From contig NZ_CP070619.1 in the NCBI RefSeq assembly GCF_017068395.1, positions 1,302,001 to 1,366,000 of the forward strand: DNA of 64,000 nt, written 5' to 3'. Positions 20,863 to 30,291 of this stretch are shown piece by piece (position 1 is the first letter of the stretch; every line of letters starts with the position of its first letter). The notes beneath the pieces were generated by a model. The model did not search any database. It was not told the DNA's origin and was given only the letters and a program-made list of their open reading frames with translations. Both the position numbers and the translations under genes were made by a program. Origin of the DNA: Rhodococcus pseudokoreensis (GTDB lineage Bacteria > Actinomycetota > Actinomycetes > Mycobacteriales > Mycobacteriaceae).

Positions 20863-21213
20863 ATGCACTCGACGCACCACGCACCGGACCACTCACTGCG
20901 ATCGCGACACGCCCGGCGGTCCATCCTGTCGATCCGTTCGGAAGGATCGATCCTCTCGATCGGTTCCGCCTACTCCGTCCTGTCGATCGGGAGTGTCGGC
21001 TCGGTGCTGTCGATCGGATCGGTCGGATCGGCAGGCTCGGCACTGAGCACCGCCTCGTTCGCCAGTCTCGGATCGGCGCTGTCGGGGCTGTCGCGGTGGT
21101 CTCTGCTGTCGTGGAAGGGCTGGCACGACGCACCGCCCGAGCACCCCCATCTCACGGTCATCGCCGACGAACCGGACCTCACAAGGGACGCGACCGCGCA
21201 CGTCCAGTCCTGA
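20863..21213 (+). CDS. Protein with Ser at every third residue (Sxx repeat)
   Basis: From residue 20 to 83 of this 116-residue protein, Ser occurs exactly every third position (22 consecutive Sxx triplets), and S11 and S14 are in the same register. The best-preserved part repeats as 9-residue units such as SILSIGSAY and SVLSIGSVG. Intervening positions alternate hydrophobic (Ile, Leu, Val) and small or Gly residues, and the block ends in Trp-rich LSRWSLLSWKGW. The ends are hydrophilic: a His/Arg-rich N-terminus and an acidic C-terminus. The ATG at 20863 is preferred; GTG 20848 is possible; neither has a good ribosome site. No family is known to me, and a three-residue repeat suggests an extended or solenoid fold. 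Confidence 0.6.
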   Translation: MHSTHHAPDHSLRSRHARRSILSIRSEGSILSIGSAYSVLSIGSVGSVLSIGSVGSAGSALSTASFASLGSALSGLSRWSLLSWKGWHDAPPEHPHLTVIADEPDLTRDATAHVQS

Positions 21214-21223
21214 CGGCATCCGG

Positions 21224-21688
21224 TCAGGACGTCCGGCCTGCGCGCGGCCAGGAATTGCCGTCGTACTTCTCGATCTCCCCGTTGAACTTCGTCAACAGTC
21301 GGCGCAACTCGCCCCGGTCGTGGTCGCTCCACTCGGCGATGATGCGCTCGACACCGTTTCTGCCCAGCGCCCGGTCCGCGTGAAGCTGCTCGAGCCCCCG
21401 CGCAGTGGCCTCGACCTTGCGGGCCATCCCCCCGTCCGGGTCGGGGACGCGCTCGACGAGTCCGCGCTTCAGCAGCGCGCCGATCTGCCGGTTGATCGTC
21501 GAGATGTCGAGCCGGAACGCCTCGGCGAGCTGTTTCAGGCTGAGCGGATGCTCGAGTTCCAGGCGTCCGAGGAGCAGGTAGGCGGAACGGTCGAGTTGGA
21601 ATCCCGCCCGTTGCGCGTGGGCGTGATAGCGCGACAACAATGTCAATTCGTTCTCGACATCAGCCGCCACCTCGTCGCGATCGGACAC
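21224..21688 (-). CDS. MarR-family transcriptional regulator
   Basis: This winged-helix regulator of about 154 residues has the MarR layout: an N-terminal dimerisation helix, a recognition region LSLKQLAEAFRLDISTINRQ, the wing GLVERVPDPDGGMARKVEAT and a long C-terminal dimer helix. GTG 21688 is chosen because GGGAGG sits just upstream; the frame also has a GTG at 21694 that would overlap that ribosome site. A 33-bp palindrome 60-95 nt upstream of the start is the likely binding site, which implies autoregulation. The ligand is unknown. Confidence 0.9.
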   Translation of the reverse strand: MSDRDEVAADVENELTLLSRYHAHAQRAGFQLDRSAYLLLGRLELEHPLSLKQLAEAFRLDISTINRQIGALLKRGLVERVPDPDGGMARKVEATARGLEQLHADRALGRNGVERIIAEWSDHDRGELRRLLTKFNGEIEKYDGNSWPRAGRTS

Positions 21689-21750
21689 CGACACCTCCCA
21701 GAGTTACCGTCATTCTGCCCGAGGCACCGTGATCTCGACCGTGGCATCAT

Positions 21751-21783
21751 TGTGCACCATACACAACATGTGTAGCGTGCACA
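21751..21783. promoter_or_regulatory. Nested palindromic operator upstream of the marR-type gene
   Basis: Inner arms TACACA (21760-21765) and TGTGTA (21769-21774) flank ACA. Outer arms TGTGCAC (21751-21757) and GTGCACA (21777-21783) are also perfectly complementary. Over 33 bp only the 2-nt spacers and the centre do not pair. The size and symmetry fit one or two MarR dimers. Confidence 0.65.
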
Positions 21784-21804
21784 TTCCGGCAGCACGGACG
21801 GGCT

Positions 21805-21879
21805 TCAGGATCCGTTGACGAACAGCGCGGTGTAGAAAACCGACGCGACGGTGTACACGAAATTGATCAGCAGATCCAT
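21805..21879 (-). CDS. 24-residue hydrophobic peptide
   Basis: ATG 21879 is preceded by GGAGGT at good spacing, and the frame ends at TGA 21807-21805. The peptide begins MDLLINFVYTVASVFYTALF and is essentially a single membrane-spanning helix followed by VNGS. It lies just upstream of the palindromic operator and the MarR gene, on the same strand, so it may be co-regulated. It is too short for family recognition. The ribosome site and hydrophobic composition are the only support. Confidence 0.45.
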   Translation of the reverse strand: MDLLINFVYTVASVFYTALFVNGS

Positions 21880-22051
21880 AGCAGAACCTCCGGGTTCCAG
21901 AGTGAAACGAGTGACAACAGGTAATCGGAGTCGACTCGGGTGGCGTTTCAACGATCCCATCCACCGGAAAACACCCCACAGCAGAACTGAAACGTGTTCT
22001 CATTCTTCGAGGCACGCAGACGCGGTGCCGGACGAGAAAAGGGGAAGCACC

Positions 22052-22555
22052 ATGCCGTGGAGTCACGCCGAACTCGACGACGCGTTCGCGCACTACCAGC
22101 GAACCGTCGGCCGCTGCGTCGAACTCGGAGACTGGAACGGATTCGCCGACCTCTTCACGGAGGACGCGACGTACATCGAGCACGCCTTCGGACACTTCGA
22201 CGGACGCGAGGCCATCCGCACGTGGGTCACGCGCACGATGTCGGCCTTCCCCGGAAGCCGGATGACCGAGTTCCCGGCCAACTGGTACGTGATCGACGAA
22301 GACCGGGGATGGGTGATCTGCGAGATCGACAACCCCATGGAGGATCCCGGCGACGGCTCGCGTCACGCCGCAGCCAACATTACGATCCTCCACTACGCCG
22401 GCGACAACCTGTGGTCGCGCGAAGAGGACGCGTACAACCCGATGAACTTTCTCGCCACCGCCAAGAAGTGGTGCCGCGCAGCGGAAGCCGCAGGCAACCT
22501 ACCCGAGGACGCGCGGGAGTGGCTCTCGAGGACGGGTGATCGACCGGCGGCCTGA
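22052..22555 (+). CDS. NTF2-like/SnoaL-fold protein
   Basis: This 167-residue protein has the cone-shaped NTF2-like fold signature: an N-terminal helix pair ending GDWNGFADLFTEDATYIEH, then GREAIRTWV, FPANWYVIDEDRGWVICEI and a C-terminal helix. Such proteins include polyketide cyclases, limonene-epoxide-hydrolase-like enzymes and ring-hydroxylation small subunits; the pocket chemistry is not clear here. AAAAGGGGAAG precedes the ATG at 22052. It is transcribed away from the marR-type gene and could be part of its regulon (inference). It converges on the DUF1906 gene with 5 nt between stops. Confidence 0.8.
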   Translation: MPWSHAELDDAFAHYQRTVGRCVELGDWNGFADLFTEDATYIEHAFGHFDGREAIRTWVTRTMSAFPGSRMTEFPANWYVIDEDRGWVICEIDNPMEDPGDGSRHAAANITILHYAGDNLWSREEDAYNPMNFLATAKKWCRAAEAAGNLPEDAREWLSRTGDRPAA

Positions 22556-22560
22556 CCGGG

Positions 22561-23334
22561 TCACCACTGCCCGTAGTCGGGCTTCAGAATGTCGTTGAGA
22601 TCGATGCCCACCCCGTCGACGTTGCTCGCGTCGATCTCGTACTGATGCAGGTGCGCCGACGGGTGGACGTATCCCTCGGGTGTGCCCCAGTCGTGCTGCC
22701 AGTACCACGATCCGAGCCCGGCGAGGACCGCAAGATCCAGCGTCTTGGAGTTGGCGTAGATGCCGGTGTTCCCCTTGCCGACCACCGACTCCCACCCCGC
22801 GAGATACGGGGCGATCATGGTGAGGAAATCGGCGGGCGAGGGATTGTCGTCGATGGACGCGTAGATGGGACGATCCTCGGGACCGCCTGCGGCGAGGTGC
22901 AATTCGAGTCCGCGCTCCGCGTGCCGCTTGCCCGCCTCGAGCCCGCCGCGCCAGTCGGCGGTCGGCCCCTTGCCGAACTGATAGCACGAGACGACGGACA
23001 GCCCGGCGTCGAGCAGCGCCTGCGCCTCGTCGGCGAGCATCGGCTTGCCTTCCATCCATTCGGCGCCGGGACGGCGGTCCGACACGTACCGGATCGCGCC
23101 GTCGTATCCGGCCTCGAGGATGGCGTCCGCCGAAGGCACGCCGCCCGCGTAGTCGATCAGGATGCCGAGGCTGTCCGCCTTCGCGACGGCGACCGAGGAC
23201 GTGGTGGACGTGAGCGCCGCGATCCCCGCGACGGCGGATCCCGCTGCCGCGTACCGGAACAGGTCTCTCCGAGAAAATTCCACTGTGGCCCCCATATCCG
23301 ATCGGTCGCGCTCCGGCGTGTCTCCGACATTCAC
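22561..23334 (-). CDS. Tat-exported DUF1906 protein (Rv2525c-like)
   Basis: This 257-residue protein has a twin-arginine signal (SRRDLFRYAAAGSAVAG, about residues 21-37). It is followed by a DUF1906 domain, a TIM-barrel fold related to glycoside hydrolases (LGILIDYAGGVPSADAIL, then VVSCYQFGKGPTADWRGG and IYASIDDNPSPADF). In M. tuberculosis Rv2525c is a Tat substrate affecting cell-wall properties and beta-lactam sensitivity. The start at ATG 23334 has a GAGAG site; a second ATG at 23295 would shorten the n-region by 13 residues. It is expected outside the membrane. Confidence 0.87.
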   Translation of the reverse strand: MNVGDTPERDRSDMGATVEFSRRDLFRYAAAGSAVAGIAALTSTTSSVAVAKADSLGILIDYAGGVPSADAILEAGYDGAIRYVSDRRPGAEWMEGKPMLADEAQALLDAGLSVVSCYQFGKGPTADWRGGLEAGKRHAERGLELHLAAGGPEDRPIYASIDDNPSPADFLTMIAPYLAGWESVVGKGNTGIYANSKTLDLAVLAGLGSWYWQHDWGTPEGYVHPSAHLHQYEIDASNVDGVGIDLNDILKPDYGQW

Positions 23335-23430
23335 TCTCGCTCAGTCGGTATGTTGTCCGGCTTGCATTCCACCACACTCACACGGGTCCCGCCAGCCACT
23401 TGGACTACATCCGTCACATAGGACACTCGC

Positions 23431-23452
23431 GACCCGCCGGCACCGTCGGGTC
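23431..23452 (-). terminator. Weak hairpin at the end of the nuo operon
   Basis: GACCCG (23431-23436) and CGGGTC (23447-23452) form a 6-bp stem overlapping the nuoN stop codon, with an inner CGG/CCG pair in the loop. There is no T tract. It may assist termination of the nuo message. Confidence 0.3.
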
Positions 23453-25073
23453 AGCGGAAGAACACGGCGGCCTGGTCGGCCAGTTCCAGTGCCCCCTGGG
23501 GCAGGATTCCGAGCACCACCGTCACCACCACTCCCACCGCGATGGCCGCGGCGGTGAACATGCTGGGCACCACGATCGTCGGTGCGTCGCTCTGCGGTTC
23601 CGAGAAGAACATCAGGACGATCACCCGCACGTAGAAGAACGCCGCGATCGCACTGCTGACGACGCCGACGAGGACGAGGGGAACGGCACCACCCTCGATG
23701 GCCGCCTGGAAGACCGCGAACTTGCTGACGAACCCACTCGTCAAGGGGATTCCGGCGAACGCGAGCAGGAACAGGGCGAAGACCCCGCCCACCAAAGGCG
23801 AACGCCGCCCCAGCCCCGCCCAGCGGGACAGGTCCGTCGCCTCGCCCCGGCTATCGCGCACCAGGGTGACGACGGCGAACGCGCCGAGCGTGCTGAATCC
23901 GTAGGCCAGCAGGTAGAACATGGTGGACGACAGACCTGCCCGGTTGGCCGCGACCAGACCGGTGAGGATGAATCCGGCGTGCGCGACCGAGGAGTACGCG
24001 AGCATCCGCTTGACGTCGGTCTGCGTGACCGCCATGACGGCACCGACCACCATGGTGAGGATGGCGACGCCCCACATCACCGGCCGCCAGTCCGCGCGGA
24101 GGTCGGGCAGCGCCACGTAGAAGATGCGCAGCATCGCCCCGACCGCCGCGACCTTGGTGGCCGCCGCCATGAACGCGGTGATCGGCGTCGGCGCACCCTG
24201 ATAGACGTCGGGGATCCAGGAGTGGAACGGGACCGCGCCGATCTTGAACAGCAGACCCACCGACAGGAGCGCGGTGCCGATCAGCGCCAGCGTCCGGTCC
24301 TCGGCGCCCCGGGCGAGTGCGTCACCGATCCCCGGCAACGCGACGGTGCCCGCGTAGCCGTACAGTAACGCCACCCCGAACAGGAAGAACGCCGACGAGA
24401 ACGCCCCGAGCAGAAAGTATTTCATCGCGGCCTCCTGCGACAGGAGACGACGCCGCCGCGCCAGCCCGCACAGCAGATACAGCGGCAGCGAGAGCACTTC
24501 CAGCGCCACGAACATGGTGAGGAGATCGTTGGACGCCGGGAACAGGAGCATCCCGCCGACCGCGAACAGGGTGAGGGGGAAGACCTCGGTGTGCCCCGGG
24601 GCGTTCCTGGTGGCCTCCCGTTCGGCGACACTGCCGGGGACGGCGTACGCCTGCGGGGTGAACGCGTCGGTTCCGCCTTCCGGCTCCGCCCCGCGGACGG
24701 CCGTGACCTCCGCGGTCGCCGCGCGGACCCCGCTGTCGACGCTCCGCTCGGCGATGATCAGGATCGCCGGAATCGAGATCAGCAGGATCGTGCCCTGGAG
24801 GAACAACGTCGGACCGTCGACGGCCACCGCTCCCCCGATCACCGAGTCGCGGGTTCCGGCGAGCAGGACGACGGCCACGAACGCCGCGGTGAGTCCGCCG
24901 ATCGCGAGAACGAGATGGCTCGAGTAGCGGCCGCGCCGGGGCAGGAACGCCTCCACGAGCACACCGGCCACCGCCACGCCGAACACGATCAACATGGGTG
25001 ACAGCTGGCCGTATTCGATGTCCGGCGCAGGCAACGTCGCGGACTGGGCGAGGACGAATTCGGAGGTACTCAT
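23451..25073 (-). CDS. nuoN: NADH-quinone oxidoreductase subunit N
   Basis: NuoN is one of three antiporter-like subunits of the complex I membrane arm. The 540-residue protein has about 14 transmembrane helices, with KIGAVPFHSWIPDVYQGAPTPI (conserved Lys and Pro-rich broken helix) near residues 275-296 and a second discontinuous helix in the C-terminal half. A hydrophilic insertion at about residues 108-160 makes it longer than the E. coli subunit. Its ATG overlaps the nuoM stop by 1 nt. It is the last gene of the operon. Confidence 0.96.
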   Translation of the reverse strand: MSTSEFVLAQSATLPAPDIEYGQLSPMLIVFGVAVAGVLVEAFLPRRGRYSSHLVLAIGGLTAAFVAVVLLAGTRDSVIGGAVAVDGPTLFLQGTILLISIPAILIIAERSVDSGVRAATAEVTAVRGAEPEGGTDAFTPQAYAVPGSVAEREATRNAPGHTEVFPLTLFAVGGMLLFPASNDLLTMFVALEVLSLPLYLLCGLARRRRLLSQEAAMKYFLLGAFSSAFFLFGVALLYGYAGTVALPGIGDALARGAEDRTLALIGTALLSVGLLFKIGAVPFHSWIPDVYQGAPTPITAFMAAATKVAAVGAMLRIFYVALPDLRADWRPVMWGVAILTMVVGAVMAVTQTDVKRMLAYSSVAHAGFILTGLVAANRAGLSSTMFYLLAYGFSTLGAFAVVTLVRDSRGEATDLSRWAGLGRRSPLVGGVFALFLLAFAGIPLTSGFVSKFAVFQAAIEGGAVPLVLVGVVSSAIAAFFYVRVIVLMFFSEPQSDAPTIVVPSMFTAAAIAVGVVVTVVLGILPQGALELADQAAVFFR

Positions 25074-26641
25074 CAGGGTGTGCCTCCCTCTGAATCCTGC
25101 CCGGCGACGGTGGGGGCAGGATCGTGCTGACCGACGGTGACGAGGACGTGGCTCACCGCGGGGGTGATGACGTCCAGCACCGGCTTGGGGTAGACGCCGA
25201 GGACGAGCAACAGTGCGATCAGCGGTGCCACGACCGCGATCTCACGGCGCACGAGATCGCGGACGGTCTCGTTGCCCTCCTTCAGCGGTCCCGTCATCAT
25301 CCGCTGGTAGAGCCACAGCACGTAGATCGCGGCGAGGACGAGCGCGAGAGTCGCGACCACGGCGGCGATCTGGTACCGCGAGAACGTCCCGACCAGGACG
25401 AGGAACTCACTGATGAACGGTGCCAGGCCCGGCAGCGACAGCGTGGCCAGGCCCGCCACGAGGAACGTGCCCGCCATCACCGGAGCGACCTTCTGCACCC
25501 CGCCGTAGTCGGCGATGAGGCGGGTGCCGCGCCGCGACACCAGGAACCCGGCGATCAGGAACAGCGCCGCGGTCGAGATGCCGTGGTTGACCATGTACAG
25601 CGTCGATCCGGCCTGCCCCTGGCTCGTCATCGCGAAGATGCCGAGGATGATGAACCCGAAGTGCGAGATCGACGTGTACGCGATCAGGCGCATCACGTCG
25701 GTCTGCCCGATGGCCAGCACCGCGCCGTAGATGATGCCGATCACCGCCAGCACCGTCACGAACGGTGCGAAGTACGCCGACGCGTCCGGGAACATCTGCA
25801 GGCAGAACCGCAGCATCCCGAACGTCCCGACCTTGTCGACGACGGCCATCATCAGCACCGCGCTGGCCGGGGTGGCTTCGACCGCGGCGCCCGGCAGCCA
25901 CGTGTGGAACGGCCACAGCGGGGCCTTGACCGCGAACGCGAACATGAAACCGAGGAACAACGCCTTCAGCACGCCGGGGTCGGCGTCCAGCCCCTCGGCG
26001 ACGATCACCCGGAAGTCGAAGGTGCCGCCGGCGAACGCGTCCTGGCGCGCCGTCACCACGTACAGCCCGATGACGGCCGCCAGCATGATCAGGCCGCCGA
26101 ACAGGTTGTACAGCAGGAACTTCACCGCGGCATACGACCTCCCCGCCCCGCCGAATCCTCCGATCAGGAAGTACATGGGGATGAGCATGGCCTCGAAGAA
26201 GATGTAGAAGAGCAGGACGTCGAGGGCGGTGAACGAGACGATCACCATCGCCTCGACCATCAGCGTCAGCGCCACGTACGTGTGCGCCATCCGCCGCCGG
26301 TCGTAGTCGGGAGCGGAGTCGCCGTCGTTCCACCCCGCGAGCAGCAGCAGCGGCACCAGCACCGCGGTGAGGAGCACCAGGACGAGCGCGATGCCGTCCA
26401 GGCCGAGGATGTACCGGGTGCCGAACGCCGGAATCCAGGCGTGCGATTCGACGAACTGGTACTGCTCACCGGTCGGGTCGAACCGGATCGCCAGCACGAC
26501 CGCCAGGCACAGGACCACCACGGACACACCGACGGCGACCGACTTCGCGAGCGCGCGCCGGTCGACGGGCAACGCGAGGACCACACCGGCGCCGACGAGT
26601 GGCAGCACCCACAGGACGGTCAGCCACGGGAAGCCGCTCAC
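25073..26641 (-). CDS. nuoM: NADH-quinone oxidoreductase subunit M
   Basis: This 522-residue antiporter-like proton channel subunit carries the ND4-type signatures [19 protein letters not shown] (with the TM5 Glu) and [24 protein letters not shown] sequence (Lys and broken helix TM7), the latter read here as [12 protein letters not shown]. The start is GTG 26641, overlapping the nuoL stop as GTGA. The frame is open further upstream but that lies inside nuoL. It has about 14 transmembrane helices. Confidence 0.96.
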   Translation of the reverse strand: MSGFPWLTVLWVLPLVGAGVVLALPVDRRALAKSVAVGVSVVVLCLAVVLAIRFDPTGEQYQFVESHAWIPAFGTRYILGLDGIALVLVLLTAVLVPLLLLAGWNDGDSAPDYDRRRMAHTYVALTLMVEAMVIVSFTALDVLLFYIFFEAMLIPMYFLIGGFGGAGRSYAAVKFLLYNLFGGLIMLAAVIGLYVVTARQDAFAGGTFDFRVIVAEGLDADPGVLKALFLGFMFAFAVKAPLWPFHTWLPGAAVEATPASAVLMMAVVDKVGTFGMLRFCLQMFPDASAYFAPFVTVLAVIGIIYGAVLAIGQTDVMRLIAYTSISHFGFIILGIFAMTSQGQAGSTLYMVNHGISTAALFLIAGFLVSRRGTRLIADYGGVQKVAPVMAGTFLVAGLATLSLPGLAPFISEFLVLVGTFSRYQIAAVVATLALVLAAIYVLWLYQRMMTGPLKEGNETVRDLVRREIAVVAPLIALLLVLGVYPKPVLDVITPAVSHVLVTVGQHDPAPTVAGQDSEGGTP

Positions 26642-28518
26642 CACAGCCTCACCAGCATCGTGGCGACCAGAAGCGCCGCACCCGCGAACATGAACAGGGC
26701 GTAGGACCGGACGAACCCGGTCTGCAGACGCCGCACCCGCATCGACGTTCCGCCGACGAGCGCGGCGAACCCGTTGACGGCGCCGTCGACGCCCCGGTCG
26801 TCGACGGTCACGAGCGTTCGCGTCAACTCCTGTCCGGGACGCATCAGCGCCGCCTCGTTGAACGCGTCGCCGTACAGGTCTCTCCGGGCGGCGACGGTGA
26901 GCGCGGTGACATCGGCCGGCGCGACGTCGGGGATCGGCTGCCGGGCGTACTGCCGGTAGGCCACCGCGACCCCGGCGAGCACCACCACCAGGGTGAGTCC
27001 GGTGATCGCCCACACGGGCAGGGCGGGCTCGCCGTGATGCGCGCCGACGACCGGTTCCAGCCAGTGCTGCAGCGAGGACCCGACGGCGAGCAGGGCTCCC
27101 GCGGCGACCGAACCCACCGCGAGCAAAATCATCGGCACCGTCATCACCCCCGGCGACTCGTGGGGGTCGGCCTCAGGTTGCCACCGCCGTTGCCCGAAGA
27201 ACGTCATCAGCATCACCCTGGTCATGTAGAAGGCGGTGAGTCCCGCACCGAGCAGCGTCACCGTTCCGAGGACGACGCCCTGCACGCCCTCGGCGGCGAA
27301 CGCCGCTTCGATGATCTTGTCCTTGGAGAAGAAGCCGGAGAACGGCGGAATCCCGATGATGGCCAGGTATCCCAGCCCGAACGTCACGAACGTGATGGGC
27401 ATGACGGTGCGCAGGCCGCCGTACCGGCGCATGTTCACCTCGTCGTTCATGCCGTGCATCACCGAGCCCGCGCCGAGGAACAGGCCGGCCTTGAAGAAGC
27501 CGTGGGTGAGCAGCAGCATGATCGCGAACGCGTACCCGGCCGGTCCCAGTCCGGCGGCCAGCACCATGTACCCGATCTGGCTCATCGTCGACGCCGCCAG
27601 CGCCTTCTTGATGTCGTCCTTCGCGCAACCGATGACCGCGCCGAACAGCAGGGTCACCGCACCGACGATCACGACGCCGAGCTGGGCGTTCGGTGCCAGG
27701 TCGAAGATCGCGTTGGAGCGGACGATCAGGTACACACCCGCCGTGACCATGGTCGCGGCGTGGATGAGCGCGGACACCGGTGTCGGGCCCTCCATCGCGT
27801 CGCCGAGCCAGGACTGCAGCGGAACCTGAGCCGATTTGCCGCAGGCGGCGAGCAGCAGCGCGAGGCCGATCGCGGTGAGCACGCCCTCGCTCGCGGCGTC
27901 GGCTCGCGTGAACACGTCGGCGAATTCGATCGAGCCGAACGTCGAGAACATGATCATGATCGCGAGGATCAGCCCCATGTCGCCGACGCGGTTGACCACG
28001 AACGCCTTCTTCGCCGCGGCCGCCGCGGACGGCTTGTACTGCCAGAATCCGATGAGCAGGTACGACGCGAGACCGACGCCCTCCCACCCGACGTACAGGC
28101 CGAGGAAGTTGTCGGCCAGCACCAGCAGCAGCATCGCCGCGAGGAACAGGTTGAGGTAGGCGAAGAACCGCCTGCGCTCCGGATCGTGCGCCATGTAGCC
28201 GACCGAGTAGATGTGGATCAGGGAGCCGACACCGGTGATCAGCAGCACGAAGCACACGGACAGCTGGTCGAGTTGCAGCCCGAAGTCCACCTGGAGTTCT
28301 CCGACCGGCACCCAGCTGAACAGGATCTGGTGCACGACCCGGTCGGCGGCGTCCCGGTCCAGCATGTCGACGAAGAAGACGACGCCGAGCGCGAACGAGG
28401 CGAGCGCCGTCACGCAGCCGAGGAGATGACCCCACGCGTCGCTGCGCCTGCCCGCCAGCAGGAGCACGGCGGCGCCGAGGAGCGGCAGGACCGGCAGCAG
28501 CCAGAGCGTTTCGCTCAT
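26638..28518 (-). CDS. nuoL: NADH-quinone oxidoreductase subunit L
   Basis: This 626-residue distal antiporter-like subunit begins [20 protein letters not shown]. Conserved features include [15 protein letters not shown] (TM5 Glu region) and [20 protein letters not shown] (TM7 Lys and broken helix). The long C-terminal part should form the lateral helix HL and the anchoring TM16. It starts 69 nt downstream of the nuoK stop, one of the larger gaps in the membrane-arm half of the operon, and overlaps nuoM by 4 nt. Confidence 0.96.
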   Translation of the reverse strand: MSETLWLLPVLPLLGAAVLLLAGRRSDAWGHLLGCVTALASFALGVVFFVDMLDRDAADRVVHQILFSWVPVGELQVDFGLQLDQLSVCFVLLITGVGSLIHIYSVGYMAHDPERRRFFAYLNLFLAAMLLLVLADNFLGLYVGWEGVGLASYLLIGFWQYKPSAAAAAKKAFVVNRVGDMGLILAIMIMFSTFGSIEFADVFTRADAASEGVLTAIGLALLLAACGKSAQVPLQSWLGDAMEGPTPVSALIHAATMVTAGVYLIVRSNAIFDLAPNAQLGVVIVGAVTLLFGAVIGCAKDDIKKALAASTMSQIGYMVLAAGLGPAGYAFAIMLLLTHGFFKAGLFLGAGSVMHGMNDEVNMRRYGGLRTVMPITFVTFGLGYLAIIGIPPFSGFFSKDKIIEAAFAAEGVQGVVLGTVTLLGAGLTAFYMTRVMLMTFFGQRRWQPEADPHESPGVMTVPMILLAVGSVAAGALLAVGSSLQHWLEPVVGAHHGEPALPVWAITGLTLVVVLAGVAVAYRQYARQPIPDVAPADVTALTVAARRDLYGDAFNEAALMRPGQELTRTLVTVDDRGVDGAVNGFAALVGGTSMRVRRLQTGFVRSYALFMFAGAALLVATMLVRLW

Positions 28519-28587
28519 GCCGCACCGCCGATCGGGGTGTCGTCGGGCAAAGTCACCTTCTCGAGGATGTGCGTCATCGGGGACCCG

Positions 28588-28887
28588 TCAGTTCTTGAGG
28601 AGGTTGGCGTCGTCGACGGAAGCCGAACGGCGGGAACGGAAGATGGTCATGATGATCGCCAGACCGACGACGACCTCGGCGGCCGCGACGACCATCGTGA
28701 AGAACGCGAAGACCTGCCCGTCGAGGTTGCCGTGCATCCGGGCGAACGTCACGAACGCCAGATTCGAGGCGTTGAGCATCAGTTCGATACACATGAACAC
28801 GATGATCGCGTTGCGGCGGATCAGCACCCCGGCGGCACCGATCGTGAACAGCAGCGCCGACAGGTAGAGGTAGTTCTCCGGGTTCAT
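28588..28887 (-). CDS. nuoK: NADH-quinone oxidoreductase subunit K
   Basis: This 99-residue subunit has three transmembrane helices. The proton-path glutamates are E35 ([11 protein letters not shown]) and E71 ([12 protein letters not shown]), equivalent to E36 and E72 of E. coli NuoK. The ATG at 28887 overlaps the nuoJ stop (ATGA). The C-terminal tail [16 protein letters not shown] is slightly longer than in enterobacteria. Confidence 0.96.
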   Translation of the reverse strand: MNPENYLYLSALLFTIGAAGVLIRRNAIIVFMCIELMLNASNLAFVTFARMHGNLDGQVFAFFTMVVAAAEVVVGLAIIMTIFRSRRSASVDDANLLKN

Positions 28888-29705
28888 CGCCCACCCCCGT
28901 CTTCGGTCGCGGCGGGTTCGGGGGCCGCGACGTCCGCGGTGCCCAGTGCCCGGGCGGGCATGCTCGGCCGCCGGTCGAGCGACCGGCTGACGGAGAGGTC
29001 GGAGAACGTGCCGTCGGGCAGCAACGCCGGGATGTCGACGGCGTTGTGCCGCGCGTAGACCCCGGGACTGGGCAGCGGTGTGACCCGGGCACCCTCCCGG
29101 ACCCGGTCCTCGGACAGCTCGCGCTGGTCCTTCCGCCGCTCGAAACGTTCCCGGTGGGCGAGCACCATCGCACCGATGGTCGCGGTGATCAGCAGTGCGC
29201 CGGTCAGTTCGAACGCCCACACGTACCGGACGAAGACGAGTTCGGCCAGCCCCTCGACGTTGCCCGCCGCGTTGGCCTGGTCGAGACCGGTGAACGCGGA
29301 GACGGACGCACTTCCGATGCCGCCGATCAGCAGGAGTCCGAATCCCAGCCCCGCCGCGATCGCGGCCACCCGCTGACCGCGCAGGTTCTCGACGAGGGAT
29401 TCCGAGGAATCGACGCCGATCAGCATGAGCACGAACAGGAACAGCATCATGACCGCGCCGGTGTAGACCACGATCTGCACGACGCCGAGGAACAGCGCGC
29501 CCTGGGCGATGTAGAACACGGCCAGGATGATCATGGTGGTGGCGAGGAAGATCGCCGAGTAGACGGCTTTCGTCGCGCTGACCACTCCGAGCGCGCCGAT
29601 CACGGCGACGGTCGCGAGGACCCAGAACTGCACGCCCTCGCCGGTCGAGGTCTGGGTGAAGGGTTCCGCGACCAGTTGCACCGCGGACGGCATCGTGTTC
29701 ACCAC
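28884..29705 (-). CDS. nuoJ: NADH-quinone oxidoreductase subunit J
   Basis: This 273-residue ND6-like subunit has five transmembrane helices, including the conserved [19 protein letters not shown] helix (about 77-95). It ends with a hydrophilic tail of about 75 residues (from [10 protein letters not shown]) not present in E. coli but common in actinobacteria. The GTG start at 29705 follows GGGAGGAG. It lies 19 nt after nuoI and overlaps nuoK by 4 nt. Confidence 0.95.
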   Translation of the reverse strand: MVNTMPSAVQLVAEPFTQTSTGEGVQFWVLATVAVIGALGVVSATKAVYSAIFLATTMIILAVFYIAQGALFLGVVQIVVYTGAVMMLFLFVLMLIGVDSSESLVENLRGQRVAAIAAGLGFGLLLIGGIGSASVSAFTGLDQANAAGNVEGLAELVFVRYVWAFELTGALLITATIGAMVLAHRERFERRKDQRELSEDRVREGARVTPLPSPGVYARHNAVDIPALLPDGTFSDLSVSRSLDRRPSMPARALGTADVAAPEPAATEDGGGR

Positions 29706-29724
29706 GTCGGCTCTCCTCCCTCGA

Positions 29725-30291
29725 TCACGGCTTGTCCCCCGCCGTGTCGTCCGCCCCGGACTCGTCCTGCGACGCGGGCGCCGTTCCCCCGGTCACCGTG
29801 CCGCGGTAGTAGTCCTCGGCGGTGGTGCCCGGGGCCATCGGGTGCGGCGAATCGACCATGCCGGACTCGAGCGGTGCCAGCAGGCGGTCCTTCTCGTAGA
29901 TCAGGCCGGCCCGGTTGTCGTCGGCCATCTCGTACTCGTTGGTCATCGTCAGCGCCCGCGTCGGGCAGGCCTCGATGCACAGCCCGCACCCGATGCAGCG
30001 CAGGTAGTTGATCTGGTACACCCGGCCGTACCGCTCACCGGGCGAGAAGCGTTCCTCGTCGGTGTTATCGGCGCCCTCGACGAAGATGGCGTCGGCGGGG
30101 CACGCCCAGGCGCACAGTTCGCACCCGATGCACTTCTCCAGGCCGTCCGCGTACCGGTTGAGCTGATGCCTGCCGTGATAGCGGGGCGCCGTCGGCGTCT
30201 TCTCCTCCGGGTAGAACTCGGTGTTCGATTTCTTGAACATCGTGGAGAAGGTCACGCCGAATCCCGCTATGGGGCCGAGGAATTTAGTCAT
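29725..30291 (-). CDS. nuoI: NADH-quinone oxidoreductase subunit I (2 x 4Fe-4S)
   Basis: This 188-residue ferredoxin-like subunit of the connecting module carries clusters N6a and N6b. [11 protein letters not shown] is at 54-64 and [11 protein letters not shown] at 99-109. The N-terminal helix [17 protein letters not shown] contacts the membrane arm. A Pro/Gly/Asp-rich tail of about 30 residues follows the core. The ATG at 30291 lies 8 nt inside the 3' end of nuoH. Confidence 0.96.
   Translation of the reverse strand: MTKFLGPIAGFGVTFSTMFKKSNTEFYPEEKTPTAPRYHGRHQLNRYADGLEKCIGCELCAWACPADAIFVEGADNTDEERFSPGERYGRVYQINYLRCIGCGLCIEACPTRALTMTNEYEMADDNRAGLIYEKDRLLAPLESGMVDSPHPMAPGTTAEDYYRGTVTGGTAPASQDESGADDTAGDKP

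Noticed and set aside
21710..22393. 227-codon minus-strand frame across the MarR upstream region
   Set aside because: It lies opposite the NTF2-like gene, which has a real ribosome site and fold signature; the frame has neither.
26642..27013. Upstream extension of the nuoM frame
   Set aside because: It lies inside nuoL and is not NuoM-like; GTG 26641 gives the normal start.
26599..29058. 819-codon plus-strand frame opposite nuoL, nuoK and part of nuoJ
   Set aside because: Low-complexity Glu/Asp/His/Arg translation with no ribosome site; it is the mirror of hydrophobic nuo genes.
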